Shown here: positions 1 through 9,501 of the stretch, one piece after another
How positions within the stretch are numbered: position 1 is the stretch's first letter
How the letters are laid out: each line of letters starts with the position of its first letter
Assembly: GCA_965262705.1 (NCBI GenBank)
Contig: OZ253556.1
Span: 682,001-746,000 of the forward strand
DNA: 64,000 nt
Source: UJ101 sp965262705
GTDB lineage: Bacteria; Bacteroidota; Bacteroidia; Flavobacteriales; UJ101
Direction of reading: 5' to 3'
Translations under genes and position numbers: made by a program
The notes under the pieces: generated by a model
What the model was told of the DNA's origin: nothing
The model's input: the letters and a program-made list of their open reading frames with translations, nothing else
Databases searched by the model: none

Positions 1-2
1 GA

Positions 3-284
3 GATAAAAAAGGACTATTATTAAGGGAAGTTGCTGCATTAATTAAAGTAGATACTGCCATGATAAGCAAGTTTGAAAATGGAGATAGAAATCCTACAAG
101 ACCTCAAATTTTAAGATTGACAGAAGATGAGGCAATTTTACTATATCCTAAAATAAAGGAATTTAAGCAAAGAATAGGAGAAGTTCCAAGTATTCAATCT
201 AATGACCAAAAAGAAAAAAGGATGCCAGAAGCCTTGATATTTTTAAGAGAATTAAAAAAGAAAAGAGCATTAGAAAATGGCTAA
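3..284 (+). CDS. XRE-type HTH regulator, N-terminus outside the window
   Basis: The frame is open from the window edge. The first ~40 codons read as the second half of an XRE/Cro helix-turn-helix (REVAALIKVDTAMISKFENG, then RNPTRPQILRL), as in small controller proteins beside restriction-modification genes. After PQILRL the sequence leaves the usual pattern (LAEVLDLDVEQLL, which survives in the remnant near 3.9 kb) and continues into a Lys/Glu-rich tail ending RALENG. The tail may come from recombination. The stop overlaps the next start by 8 bp, so the two genes are probably co-transcribed. An ATG at position 60 exists but would split the HTH, so the real start lies upstream of the window. 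Confidence 0.6.
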   Translation, partial: DKKGLLLREVAALIKVDTAMISKFENGDRNPTRPQILRLTEDEAILLYPKIKEFKQRIGEVPSIQSNDQKEKRMPEALIFLRELKKKRALENG

Positions 285-1211
285 AAAGAAATTATCCATA
301 GAAGACATTTTTAATGACGAAGATTTTGAGCAGTTAGTTCCAAAAGAAAAAAAGACTGTCATAAAAACTGATGAAGATAGGTTGATTGATGCTTTTTTTG
401 AAAAACACAATAGAGAGCCTGGCAAATCAATGTCAGAATATAGTTTAAAGTCAAGGTTAAAATCCATAAGGGAAGATGAACAAAAGAAAATCATTTTAAA
501 ACCTTTTGACAAGTATGATTTATTAGGTTATGTAGAAATGCCTAAACCTACAATAGATGATATTTTACAAGATGATGATTTGGGATTATTAGATACAGAT
601 AATGATTTATCCATTTACAAATTTAAACACACTCCAAAACCAGAAGATAGAGCAGAAACAGATTTTGTAGCTAAAAGAAACCCCTTAACAGATAAAGAAT
701 TTAAGCCCTATGAAGCTATGTTCTATAAAATACGTAAGGAATTAAAAGAGGGTAAAAGGAAACTAAAAACCTCTAGAAATATTGAAAAAAACTTAAATTT
801 TGGTGGTTTCTATGTTATGGATGGCATTTTACTCTATTTAGAATCAACAGATTTAAAAAGAGAAGAATGGGAACAAAAATCAGGGAATAGGGTCAGACTT
901 GAAGGTAGAACCAGAACTATTTTTGAAAATGGTACTTGGAGCAATATGTTATACAGGTACTTAGGTAAGCAGATTCAAAAAAATGGAAAATTAGTTACTA
1001 ATAGTGAGGAAAGTATAGGGCAAGAATTAATAAACAATGCCAATGCTGTAAATGAAGATGATTTAGAAACAGATACAGGGCAAAGAATTACACCAAGAGA
1101 ATGGTTTGTAGCACCCTTACTTGTAATTAATGAAGCTGTTATTTAATTATCAATGGGAATATTGTGAATTACAGGTATGACTCTAAAAATCAGCTAATAC
1201 AACTAAAATAG
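277..1211 (+). pseudogene. GIY-YIG (T5orf172)-family protein lacking its nuclease core, frameshifted at the C-terminus
   Basis: An open frame runs from 277 to 1146 (289 aa). From memory of the family, the N-terminal part (YKFKHTPKPEDRAETDFVAK, then KPYEAMFYKIRKELKEGKRK and GGFYVMDGILLYLE) matches Bacteroidota proteins annotated GIY-YIG nuclease, and the tail TPREWFVAPLLVINEAV matches the end of their T5orf172 domain. The catalytic core that should lie between NEDDLET and TPREWF is absent, as if removed by an in-frame deletion. The expected tail (LIINGNIVNYRYDSKNQLIQLK) continues in another frame up to the stop at 1209-1211, which implies a one-base loss near 1139. A catalytically dead, truncated product is likely. 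It sits between the HTH gene and the DUF262 gene. Confidence 0.6.
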
Positions 1212-1220
1212 AAATACAAT

Positions 1221-3008
1221 ATGAATATCACACCAAATAAGTTAACCATTACCCAATTATTAGCAACACCCAATGAGCAATTTATTGTCCCTTCTTATCA
1301 AAGGAGATATGCTTGGGGTTATCCTCAATACAAAGCCCTTTTTGAGGATATAGATATGTTACAAGAAAATGATGGGCATTTGTTTGGTACTATAATTCTT
1401 CATTCAAGCCACCACACAGGGGGGTTAAACCAACCTGAATTAGTAGATGGGCAGCAAAGATTAACAACATTAATTATCCTACTAAAAGCCATTGAGAAAG
1501 TTTATCTAACTAAAGGAGAAGATGAAAAAGCAAAAAATGTAAAGAAAATGTTTACCTGTAAAGGTTTAGATGAAGAAGAAAAGCCAAAAATTAAATTGGG
1601 AGAACTTGATAATCCTGATATTAATGGGTTGATTTTAGAAAACTGTTTAGAAAGCATTACCAACCAAAATATTAAATATGCATTTAAAGATTATGTTACT
1701 TTGTTAAATGTATTTTCAGTAACAGAAATCAACAGATTTTTCTATAAACTTACCAATATTGCTGTGTTGATTAGATTAGATGTTGGGATGGCTCAAGATG
1801 CCTATAAACTCTTTGAAACCATTAACAATAGAGGGTTAAGACTTTCAGCTACTGATATTATCAAGAATTTCCTATTAGGTCATGCAGCTAAAATACAAGA
1901 CAATAATACTTTAGAAGTGGTAAAAAGATTGTGGTCTAAAGTTATTGTCAACTTGGATGGCATTGATACAGATGATTTTATTAGACAGTTTATGTGTTCA
2001 ATTTTGCACAGAAAAATCACTATGTCTAAACTGATATGGGAGTTTAAAAAGTATTATCTGAAAAATGTAGAACAAGCTGACTTATTAGGCGAATTTCAAT
2101 ATTACATAGAAGGTGTAGAAACTGATGAAGATGACACAATTGAAATTGAAGAAGAAGATGAAATTGAGAGGGAAGATAAATTTTCTAAAAAGTTTAGCAT
2201 CAATGAATTTTTACAAAAGCTTGAAAAACTCTCTGCTACTTATAAAAAATTAGTACTTAGCACCCATGAAAACCAAAGAATAAATAGGCATATTAGTAAC
2301 CTAAATCATATTCTTTCCAAGCCAGCTTATATTTTTTTAATGCACTTTTTAGATAGTGAAAACTATTCAGATAATGAAAAAATCAATCTACTTAAATTCT
2401 TTGAAACCTTAATGTTAAGAAGACATATTTGTGAAAGAAGAACCAGTGAAAACGATGATATTTTTGCCAAGTTAGTACCATACCTTGATGAAGGTGATAT
2501 AATACCTAAATTAAAAGAATACTTATTGGAAACTGATCATTTTCCATTGGATAATGAATTTAAAGAAAGTTTGCCAAAACATCAATTTAAAGGTAGGCTG
2601 ATTTACAGAGCAAAGTATGTCTTAGAAACCATAGAATATTATAAAAGAGGTAACACAAATGAACTTTTGGTTTCATCTAATCAAGAAGTACATTTAGAGC
2701 ATATAATACCTCTAAAAATAAATACCAATAAAGCCAAAGAAGAATTTGGTGACTGGGTAACGTATTTAGGAGATAACAGTATAGTAAAGCATAGAAAATA
2801 TGTAAACTATATTGGAAATATGACTTTATTAGGTGAATCCTTAAATATTCAGGCATATAATAATCCATTTGCCAAGAAGAAAGGAAGTTACAGAAAATCA
2901 AGCTTTTTAATCACACAAGACCTTACCCGTCAGAATGATTTTAAATTTTATCATGTTGATAAAAGAAGTAAGGACTTAACAGAGTTGGTTTTAAAAATTT
3001 GGAAATAA
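1221..3008 (+). CDS. DUF262/DUF1524 (GmrSD-like) nuclease
   Basis: A 595-aa protein. The N-terminal DUF262 domain (about residues 8-220) has the family motif DGQQRLTTL near residue 75 and an early QRRYAW element. The C-terminal DUF1524 part has the HNH-like LEHIIP motif (H near residue 494) followed by NYIGNMTLLGESLN. An acidic linker (DEDDTIEIEEEDEIERED) lies between them. The family includes GmrS-GmrD, a type IV enzyme that cleaves modified phage DNA using NTP, and this gene has both halves fused in one chain. It is intact between a broken GIY-YIG gene and a DUF1508 gene in the defence island. Function as a restriction factor is inferred from family and context; the target modification cannot be read from sequence. 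Confidence 0.8.
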   Translation: MNITPNKLTITQLLATPNEQFIVPSYQRRYAWGYPQYKALFEDIDMLQENDGHLFGTIILHSSHHTGGLNQPELVDGQQRLTTLIILLKAIEKVYLTKGEDEKAKNVKKMFTCKGLDEEEKPKIKLGELDNPDINGLILENCLESITNQNIKYAFKDYVTLLNVFSVTEINRFFYKLTNIAVLIRLDVGMAQDAYKLFETINNRGLRLSATDIIKNFLLGHAAKIQDNNTLEVVKRLWSKVIVNLDGIDTDDFIRQFMCSILHRKITMSKLIWEFKKYYLKNVEQADLLGEFQYYIEGVETDEDDTIEIEEEDEIEREDKFSKKFSINEFLQKLEKLSATYKKLVLSTHENQRINRHISNLNHILSKPAYIFLMHFLDSENYSDNEKINLLKFFETLMLRRHICERRTSENDDIFAKLVPYLDEGDIIPKLKEYLLETDHFPLDNEFKESLPKHQFKGRLIYRAKYVLETIEYYKRGNTNELLVSSNQEVHLEHIIPLKINTNKAKEEFGDWVTYLGDNSIVKHRKYVNYIGNMTLLGESLNIQAYNNPFAKKKGSYRKSSFLITQDLTRQNDFKFYHVDKRSKDLTELVLKIWK

Positions 3009-3024
3009 ATAATTTAAGTATAAT

Positions 3025-3354
3025 ATGGGAAAATTTGTAATTAAAAAAAGAACCAATGGAGAGTTTCAGTTTAATCTGAAAGCGAATAATGGTCAAGTAA
3101 TCCTTACAAGTGAAGGATATACTACAAAAGCAGCTTGTGAAAATGGTATTGCATCAGTTAGAACCAATTCACAAGATGATTCTAAATTTGATAGAAAGGA
3201 ATCTAAAAATGGGAAATGCTATTTCAACTTAAAAGCTGGTAATGGTCAAATTATTGGTACAAGTGAAATGTATGAAAGTGCTTATGGTAGAGATAATGGT
3301 ATTGAATCTGTTAAATCTAATTCTCCAAGTGCAGAAGTTGAAGATTTGACTTAA
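3025..3354 (+). CDS. DUF1508 (YegP-like) protein
   Basis: A 109-aa protein made of two DUF1508 repeats: GEFQFNLKANNGQVILTSEGY with the trailing NGIASVRTNS, then GKCYFNLKAGNGQIIGTSEMY with NGIESVKSNS. The conserved F-x-L-K-A-x-N-G-Q pattern is present in both. YegP-family proteins are small soluble beta-rich proteins without a settled biochemical role. The gene starts 16 bp after the DUF262 gene on the same strand, so it is probably the last gene of that transcript. Nothing suggests that it is broken. Confidence 0.75.
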   Translation: MGKFVIKKRTNGEFQFNLKANNGQVILTSEGYTTKAACENGIASVRTNSQDDSKFDRKESKNGKCYFNLKAGNGQIIGTSEMYESAYGRDNGIESVKSNSPSAEVEDLT

Positions 3355-3373
3355 TTTGGTAAGATGAAAAATA

Positions 3374-3397
3374 GGGCTACCCTTTTACAGGTAGCCC
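3374..3397 (-). terminator. Intrinsic terminator hairpin for the minus strand
   Basis: A perfect 8-bp inverted repeat (GGGCTACC / GGTAGCCC) with an 8-nt loop. Read on the minus strand it is followed by TATTTTT, so it would terminate the DUF3871-like remnant whose stop is 6 bp away. Plus-strand transcription from the DUF1508 gene would meet the same stem without a T-run. Confidence 0.65.
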
Positions 3398-3402
3398 ATT
3401 CA

Positions 3403-3843
3403 TCAACTCAAAAACCAAGAGTGGTTAGAATTTCCACTAATGGCATCTTTAAGCCCATTTGTAAAATCAAAAGCATCAGCTCCACGATTTAAAAAAGTAT
3501 CAATGTAACTGCTCTTATTGGCTGATGTAAACAAATTAAAAACATTCCAAAGATTGATGTTTCCATCTGCATTTCTGCAAAAGGATTCATCTTGGCCATA
3601 ATCTTTGGCAATGGTAGAAATTTGACCATCATTTAGTAATAATGCAGGCAGTTCATTCTTCTCTTTTTTGGGAGATAATGGTACAACCTTGATTCCCAGT
3701 TAGCTGGGCAAATTGAGTTTCTGATAAATTGTAATTGGGTAATTCTTGCATCAAATTCAAGTGTTTTTCTGCTTGATAGTTCTGGATAATTTGCAGAATT
3801 TGAGTTTGTAATTCGCTTAATCTACTTTTTTTTATATCATAAA
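3403..3843 (-). pseudogene. C-terminal remnant of a DUF3871-like protein
   Basis: On the minus strand the last ~95 codons read PALLLNDGQISTIAKDYGQ ... NLWNVFNLFTSANKSSYIDT ... NSNHSWFLS and then stop at 3403. I recognise this as the C-terminus of the DUF3871 family found on Bacteroidota mobile islands, whose biochemical role is unknown to me. Upstream, ELPNYNLSETQFAQLTG continues the same protein in another frame, so there is a frameshift near 3690-3700, and no start or N-terminal half is present. It is an inert fragment, opposite in direction to its neighbours, which suggests the island was assembled by recombination. Confidence 0.55.
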
Positions 3844-3883
3844 TTTACAGTTATTTTCTAATTCTAACCGTAGCGAATTTTAG

Positions 3884-4057
3884 GGAAGGTTACAACCTCA
3901 AATTTTAAGATTGGCAGAAGTACTGGATTTAGATGTAGAACAATTATTAACCCTATAGCTTAGGGATAGGCTGGTTAATGAAATGAAAAATGAAACTGTA
4001 GCATTAGAGGCACTAAGATTAGCAAAAAAGAAGTATAAAGAATTAGCAGAGAAATAA
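3884..4057 (+). pseudogene. C-terminal remnant of an XRE-type controller gene with an in-frame stop
   Basis: The frame reads PQILRLAEVLDLDVEQLLTL, then TAG at 3956-3958, then LRDRLVNEMKNETVALEALR and a Lys-rich end with TAA at 4055. The first part repeats, at DNA level, the segment CCTCAAATTTTAAGATTG found in the partial HTH gene at the window start. This is therefore a second, 5'-truncated copy of an HTH gene, directly upstream (2 bp) of the type ISP gene it probably once controlled. No HTH survives. Confidence 0.6.
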
Positions 4058-4059
4058 AT

Positions 4060-7000
4060 ATGACACCATTCCAAACTATATTAAAACAATATAGAGATTT
4101 ATCTTTTTCTGAAAGGGATAAAGGAGATAGATTTGAGAGGTTAATGCAAGCCTATTTGCAAACAGACCCAAAATATGCAGACCAATTCAAATATGTTTGG
4201 ATGTGGAATGAGTTTCCTGCAAGAAAAGATTTTGGTGGTAAAGATACTGGTATTGATTTAGTTGCATTAACCCATGAGGGTGATTATTGGGCTATTCAAT
4301 GTAAATGCTCTGATGAAAATTCTACCATAGATAAAGGGGCTGTTGATTCTTTCTTATCTACTTCCAGTAAAACATTTTTAAATGACCAATTGCAATCTGT
4401 AGGCTTTACAGAAAGACTTTGGATTTCTACTACCAACAAATGGGGTTCTACTGCTGAAGAAACCATTAGAAACCAAAACCCACCTATAACCAGAATTAAC
4501 CTATATGATTTAGAAGGAGCTCCTATTGAATGGGAAAAACTTCAAAAAGGAATTACAGGAGATTTAGCCAGAACTGAAAAGAAAACCCTTAGAAAACATC
4601 AAGAAGAAGCCTTAACCAAAACCCATGCTCATTTTAAAGAAAGTGAAAGAGGAAAACTAATTATGGCTTGTGGTACAGGGAAAACTTTCACTTCTCTTAG
4701 AATTGCAGAAAATGAAACTGGTGGCAAAGGTCTGGTTTTATTTTTAGTGCCCTCTATTGCCTTATTAGGACAAACCTTGAGAGAATGGACTGCTGATGCT
4801 GATGAATCTATTTACCCAATTGCAATTTGTTCTGATGCTGGTATTACCAAGCAGAGAGGGAATAATGATGATAGCACTTTTGATAGTGTGGTAGATTTGG
4901 CTTTACCTGCTTCTACTGATGTACAGAAAATAGTAAAGCAATTCAGAGCAAAGCCAAATCATAAAGGCATGACGGTAGTGTTTTCTACTTACCAGTCTAT
5001 TGATGTAATTGCTAAGGCTCAAAAAGCACTTATTAAAGAAAATATCAAAGCTGAATTTGATTTAATTATTTGTGATGAGGCACATAGAACTACTGGTGTT
5101 TCATTGTCAAAAGCTGATGAATCTGCCTTTACAAAGGTGCATGACAATAGCATTATAAAATCTAAGAAAAGGCTATACATGACAGCCACACCAAGATTAT
5201 ATGATGAAAATTCTAAATCCAAAGCTGCTCAAAATGATGCTGTAATTTGTTCTATGGATGATGATGAAATTTATGGTGATGAGATTTACAGAATTGGTTT
5301 TGGTGAAGCTGTAGAAAGAGATTTACTTACTGATTACAAGGTACTAATCCTTACCATGAGTGAAAATGATGTACCTGCTTCTGTACAAAGAATGATAGCA
5401 GATGAGAATAGTGAGATTTCTTCTGATGATGCTTCTAAACTCATTGGCTGCATCAATGCCATGTCTAAACAGGTTTTAGGTGATGAGGGGTTAATTAAAT
5501 CTTCTGACCCAGCCCCAATGAAAAGAGCAGTTGCTTTTTGTCAAAACATCAATATTTCTAAAAGAATAACCAACACTTTTAATCAAACTGCTGATGTTTA
5601 TTTAGATTCTGAAAAAGTAGTAGATAAAACTCAAATGGTTTCTGTGGCTTCCAAACATATTGATGGAAGTATGAATGCCCCAAAAAGGGATGAATTATTA
5701 GGTTGGTTAAAATCTCAAACTGCTGACTCTAATGAGTGTAGAGTATTAACCAATGTAAGATGTTTAAGTGAAGGTGTTGATGTACCTTCTTTAGATGCTG
5801 TTCTATTCTTATCCGCCAGAAACAGCCAAGTAGATGTAGTGCAATCTGTAGGTAGAGTAATGAGAAAATCACCTGGAAAGAAATATGGCTACATTGTTAT
5901 TCCTGTGGTTGTGCCTTATGATGTAGAACCCTCAAAAGCCTTAGATGATAATTCTAAATATAAAGTAGTTTGGACTGTACTCAATGCTCTTAGGGCACAT
6001 GATGACAGGTTTAATGCTGAAATCAATAAAATAGACCTCAATAAAAAAATATCAAAATCCATTTTGGTTGGGGGTGCTGCTCATGGTGCAGATTATGGTG
6101 CAGATTATGGTGATGGCACAAATGAAACTACCAATGCTGATATTTCTGAACAGCTACAATTACAATTTCAAGAATTACAAGGTGTAATGTATGCCAAAAT
6201 GGTACAGAAAGTTGGGGATAGAGTGTATTGGGAAAAATGGGCAAAAGATGTTGCTGAAATTGCTGAAAAACAAATTGGCAGAATAAAGCTACTCATTGAA
6301 CAAGATGATACCCACGACAAAGCCTTTCAGAGTTTTTTAAGTGGTTTGCAGAAGAATATTAACCCCAGCATTTCACAAGATCAAGCCATTGAAATGCTCT
6401 CTCAACATATTATTACCAAACCTGTATTTGAAGCCTTATTTGAGGGCTACTCATTTGTTGAAAATAATGCTGTTTCTAAAGCCATGCAGAGTATGATGGA
6501 TACTTTAGAAAGTACCAGAATAGAAAAAGATACAGAAGCCTTAGATAAGTTTTATGAGTCTGTAAAAAAGAGAGCTTCTGGTATTGATAATGCTGAGGGT
6601 AGACAAAGAATTATTATTGAGTTGTATGATAAATTCTTTAAAACTGCCTTTCCTAAAATGGTGGAACAGTTGGGTATTGTTTATACCCCTGTAGAAGTGG
6701 TAGATTTTATCATTCATTCTGTAAATGATGTACTGAAAAAGGAATTTAACAGAACTGTTTCAGATGAAAATGTACACATATTAGACCCCTTTACTGGTAC
6801 TGGTACTTTTATTACAAGGCTATTACAAAGTGGTTTAATTAAGCAAGAAGATTTACATAGAAAATACACTCAAGAACTCCATGCCAATGAAATTGTACTT
6901 CTTGCCTATTATATAGCAGCAGTAAATATTGAAAATGCCTACCATGATGCCACACCAGATCCTGATGATGGCTTAGGTAAAGAAAAGTTTACCCCTTTTG

Positions 7001-8991
7001 ATGGTATTGTATTAACAGATACTTTTCAATTAGGAGAAACAGACACAGGGCAAAAACTCTTTTCTGAAATGTTTCCTCAAAATTCAGAAAGAGTACAAAA
7101 ACAAAAAGATGCTCCTATTAGAGTTATTATGGGGAATCCTCCTTACTCAATAGGGCAAAAATCTGCTAATGATAATGCACAAAATCAAGAATACACAAAA
7201 TTAAACAGTAGAATTGCAAATACTTATGCAGAAAGTTCAAATGCAACTAATAAAAATGCTCTTTATGATGCCTATATAAAAGCCTTTAGGTGGAGTACAG
7301 ACAGGTTAGACCCAAAAAATGGTGGTGTAATTGCCTTTGTAAGTAATGGGGCTTGGTTAGATGGGAATAGTACAGATGGCTTTAGAAAAACCATAGAAGA
7401 AGAATTTAGTGCTATTTATGTGTTTAATTTAAGAGGCAACCAAAGAACTTCTGGTGAATTGAGCAGAAAAGAAGGAGGTAAAATATTTGGTAGTGGTAGT
7501 AGAACCCCCATATCCATAACTTTATTAATTAAGCAACCTAATCATAAAGGCAAAGCCCAAATTTATTACCATGATATTGGAGATTATTTAAGCAGAGAAG
7601 AAAAGCTAAAAATAATAGCTGATTTTAAAAGCATAGAAAACTTACCTGTAAAAACTTTAAAGCCTAATATAGCAGGAGATTGGATAAACCAAAGGAATAA
7701 TTTATTTGAGAAGTTTATTCCCATAGGAAATAGGAAAGATAATAAAGGGGTAATCTTTCAAAATGTTTATTCCAATGGTCTTAAAACTCAGAGAGATAAT
7801 TGGGCTTATAATTCTTCAAATAAAGAATTACAAAAGAACATGAGGAATCTTCTTGATTTTTACAATCAACAAAGAGAGGATTTCCATAGTGATAGAAAGT
7901 CAATTGCTTTAAAGTCTTATTTAGATTATGATGAGAAAAAAATAAGTTGGTCTGAATATCTAATTAAAGGAGTTGATAAAAACTTGAATATTCAATTTAA
8001 TATTGAATCCATTACCAAATGTAATTATAGACCTTTTTTTAAACAGAACTTATACTACAATAGGCAATTAAATGAAAGAGTTTATCAGATGCCAAAAATA
8101 TTTCCAAATGGAAATGAAAATAATTTAATTATTTGTGTTCCAGGTGCAGGTGATAAAAAGGAATTTTCCACTTTAATTTCTAATCAAATTGCAGATTTAG
8201 GGTTCACTGGCTCATCTCAATGCTTCCCACTCTATTATTATGAAGAAAAAGAAACAGTACAAAGCAGTTTATTTGATGGTGCTAGTGAGGGCAAGTATAC
8301 TAGAAGAGATGGGGTAAGTGATTTTATCTTAAAAAGAGCCATAAAGCAATATGGCAAATCAGTCAGTAAAGAAGATATTTTCTACTATGTGTATGGTATT
8401 TTACATAGCCCAGAATACAGGGAAGCCTTTGCCAATGATTTAAAGAAAATGTTACCAAGAATCCCTTTGGTAGAAAAACCCAAAGACTTCTGGGCATTTA
8501 GCAAAGCAGGTAAAGACTTAGCAGAACTGCATATTAACTATGAAGAAGTAACACCTGCAAAAGGTGTAATGGTTTTATACAATACCATACCACAAGAGGA
8601 GATAGAAAAAGGCATAGCAGGTAAAGACTTAGAAGCGGTAAACTACAAAGTGCAAAAAATGGCATTTGGTAAAATGAAGCAAGAAGTTGATGGTAAAAAC
8701 AAAACAATAGCAGATAAAAGCACCATTGTTTACAACAGTCAAATTACCATTTCTGAAATACCAGAAAAGGCTTATGAGTATGTAGTAAATGGTAAATCTG
8801 CCATTGAATGGATAATGGAAAGATACCAAGTAAAAACAGATAAAAAGTCTGGCATTACCAATAATCCAAATGATTGGGCTAATGAAGTTAGCAACCCAAA
8901 ATACATATTGGATTTGCTATTAAGCATTATTAATGTATCAGTACAAACAGTAGATATTGTAGAGGGGTTGCCAAAATTGAAATTTGATTGA
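4060..8991 (+). CDS. Single-chain type ISP restriction-modification enzyme
   Basis: A 1643-aa protein with nuclease, translocase, methyltransferase and target-recognition parts in one chain, like LlaGI/LlaBIII. In order: an Mrr-like PD-(D/E)XK nuclease (TGIDLVALT ... WAIQCKC, about residues 60-95); a superfamily 2 helicase with Walker A ACGTGKTF near 203, DEAH near 338 and motif VI QSVGRVMRKSPG; an N6-adenine methyltransferase with motif I DPFTGTGTF near 909 and motif IV NPPY near 1026; and a C-terminal recognition region ending in the family module YYVYGILHSPEYREAF. Such enzymes methylate one strand of an asymmetric site and cleave after translocation and collision. The reading frame is intact and all expected motifs are visible. 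The next gene starts 3 bp after the stop. Its controller gene upstream is broken. Confidence 0.93.
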   Translation: MTPFQTILKQYRDLSFSERDKGDRFERLMQAYLQTDPKYADQFKYVWMWNEFPARKDFGGKDTGIDLVALTHEGDYWAIQCKCSDENSTIDKGAVDSFLSTSSKTFLNDQLQSVGFTERLWISTTNKWGSTAEETIRNQNPPITRINLYDLEGAPIEWEKLQKGITGDLARTEKKTLRKHQEEALTKTHAHFKESERGKLIMACGTGKTFTSLRIAENETGGKGLVLFLVPSIALLGQTLREWTADADESIYPIAICSDAGITKQRGNNDDSTFDSVVDLALPASTDVQKIVKQFRAKPNHKGMTVVFSTYQSIDVIAKAQKALIKENIKAEFDLIICDEAHRTTGVSLSKADESAFTKVHDNSIIKSKKRLYMTATPRLYDENSKSKAAQNDAVICSMDDDEIYGDEIYRIGFGEAVERDLLTDYKVLILTMSENDVPASVQRMIADENSEISSDDASKLIGCINAMSKQVLGDEGLIKSSDPAPMKRAVAFCQNINISKRITNTFNQTADVYLDSEKVVDKTQMVSVASKHIDGSMNAPKRDELLGWLKSQTADSNECRVLTNVRCLSEGVDVPSLDAVLFLSARNSQVDVVQSVGRVMRKSPGKKYGYIVIPVVVPYDVEPSKALDDNSKYKVVWTVLNALRAHDDRFNAEINKIDLNKKISKSILVGGAAHGADYGADYGDGTNETTNADISEQLQLQFQELQGVMYAKMVQKVGDRVYWEKWAKDVAEIAEKQIGRIKLLIEQDDTHDKAFQSFLSGLQKNINPSISQDQAIEMLSQHIITKPVFEALFEGYSFVENNAVSKAMQSMMDTLESTRIEKDTEALDKFYESVKKRASGIDNAEGRQRIIIELYDKFFKTAFPKMVEQLGIVYTPVEVVDFIIHSVNDVLKKEFNRTVSDENVHILDPFTGTGTFITRLLQSGLIKQEDLHRKYTQELHANEIVLLAYYIAAVNIENAYHDATPDPDDGLGKEKFTPFDGIVLTDTFQLGETDTGQKLFSEMFPQNSERVQKQKDAPIRVIMGNPPYSIGQKSANDNAQNQEYTKLNSRIANTYAESSNATNKNALYDAYIKAFRWSTDRLDPKNGGVIAFVSNGAWLDGNSTDGFRKTIEEEFSAIYVFNLRGNQRTSGELSRKEGGKIFGSGSRTPISITLLIKQPNHKGKAQIYYHDIGDYLSREEKLKIIADFKSIENLPVKTLKPNIAGDWINQRNNLFEKFIPIGNRKDNKGVIFQNVYSNGLKTQRDNWAYNSSNKELQKNMRNLLDFYNQQREDFHSDRKSIALKSYLDYDEKKISWSEYLIKGVDKNLNIQFNIESITKCNYRPFFKQNLYYNRQLNERVYQMPKIFPNGNENNLIICVPGAGDKKEFSTLISNQIADLGFTGSSQCFPLYYYEEKETVQSSLFDGASEGKYTRRDGVSDFILKRAIKQYGKSVSKEDIFYYVYGILHSPEYREAFANDLKKMLPRIPLVEKPKDFWAFSKAGKDLAELHINYEEVTPAKGVMVLYNTIPQEEIEKGIAGKDLEAVNYKVQKMAFGKMKQEVDGKNKTIADKSTIVYNSQITISEIPEKAYEYVVNGKSAIEWIMERYQVKTDKKSGITNNPNDWANEVSNPKYILDLLLSIINVSVQTVDIVEGLPKLKFD

Positions 8992-8994
8992 TTT

Positions 8995-9501
8995 ATGCTT
9001 AAAGATGTTTTACATAAAAATTTAGATGTGGTATTCTGTGGAACAGCTAAAGGCACTGCATCAGCTATGAAAGGATTTTACTATGCAGGTGCTGGTAATC
9101 AATTTTACAGCATATTGCATAAGGCAGGATTTACACCAAAGCAATTGTTGCCCAATGAGTGTTTTGGTATTCATCAATATAAAATTGGTTTAACAGATTT
9201 AGTACACAATCAACATGGCAATGATAATGAATTAGATAACAGTAATTATGATGTTTTAGGTTTTGCCAAAAAGATAAAAAACTACCAACCCAAATATGTA
9301 GCATTTAATGGTAAAAAGGCAGCAGCTTTTGCTTTAGGTTTTCAAGGTAAAACCAAAAAAGTAAGCTATGGTTTACAAACAAAGACTATAGGAGAATCTA
9401 AATTATTTGTATTGCCATCAACCTCTGGAAGTGCCAGAAAATTTTGGAATGAGCAATACTGGTTTGAGTTAAGAGAATTATTAAAATCAAACCATATATG
9501 A
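8995..9501 (+). CDS. Mug/TDG-like uracil (mismatch) DNA glycosylase
   Basis: A 168-aa protein of the uracil-DNA glycosylase superfamily. It has an N-terminal VVFCGTAKGTASA in the position of the Mug GINPG motif, the following GNQFY (GNxFW-like) segment, and a C-terminal LPSTSGSAR matching the minor-groove loop motif (LPNPSG-like) of Mug. The catalytic Asn of GINPG is replaced (GTAKG), so the chemistry may differ from E. coli Mug. It lies 3 bp after the type ISP gene and overlaps the downstream ATPase by 4 bp (ATGA), so the three are translationally coupled. A role inside a defence operon (removing a deaminated or modified base) is inference. Confidence 0.75.
   Translation: MLKDVLHKNLDVVFCGTAKGTASAMKGFYYAGAGNQFYSILHKAGFTPKQLLPNECFGIHQYKIGLTDLVHNQHGNDNELDNSNYDVLGFAKKIKNYQPKYVAFNGKKAAAFALGFQGKTKKVSYGLQTKTIGESKLFVLPSTSGSARKFWNEQYWFELRELLKSNHI

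Noticed and set aside
3690..3720. TCCCAG...CTGGGC near 3697 as a second copy of the tRNA 3' end (left attachment site).
   Set aside because: Only short scattered identity with the tRNA; the rest of the 3' end is absent.
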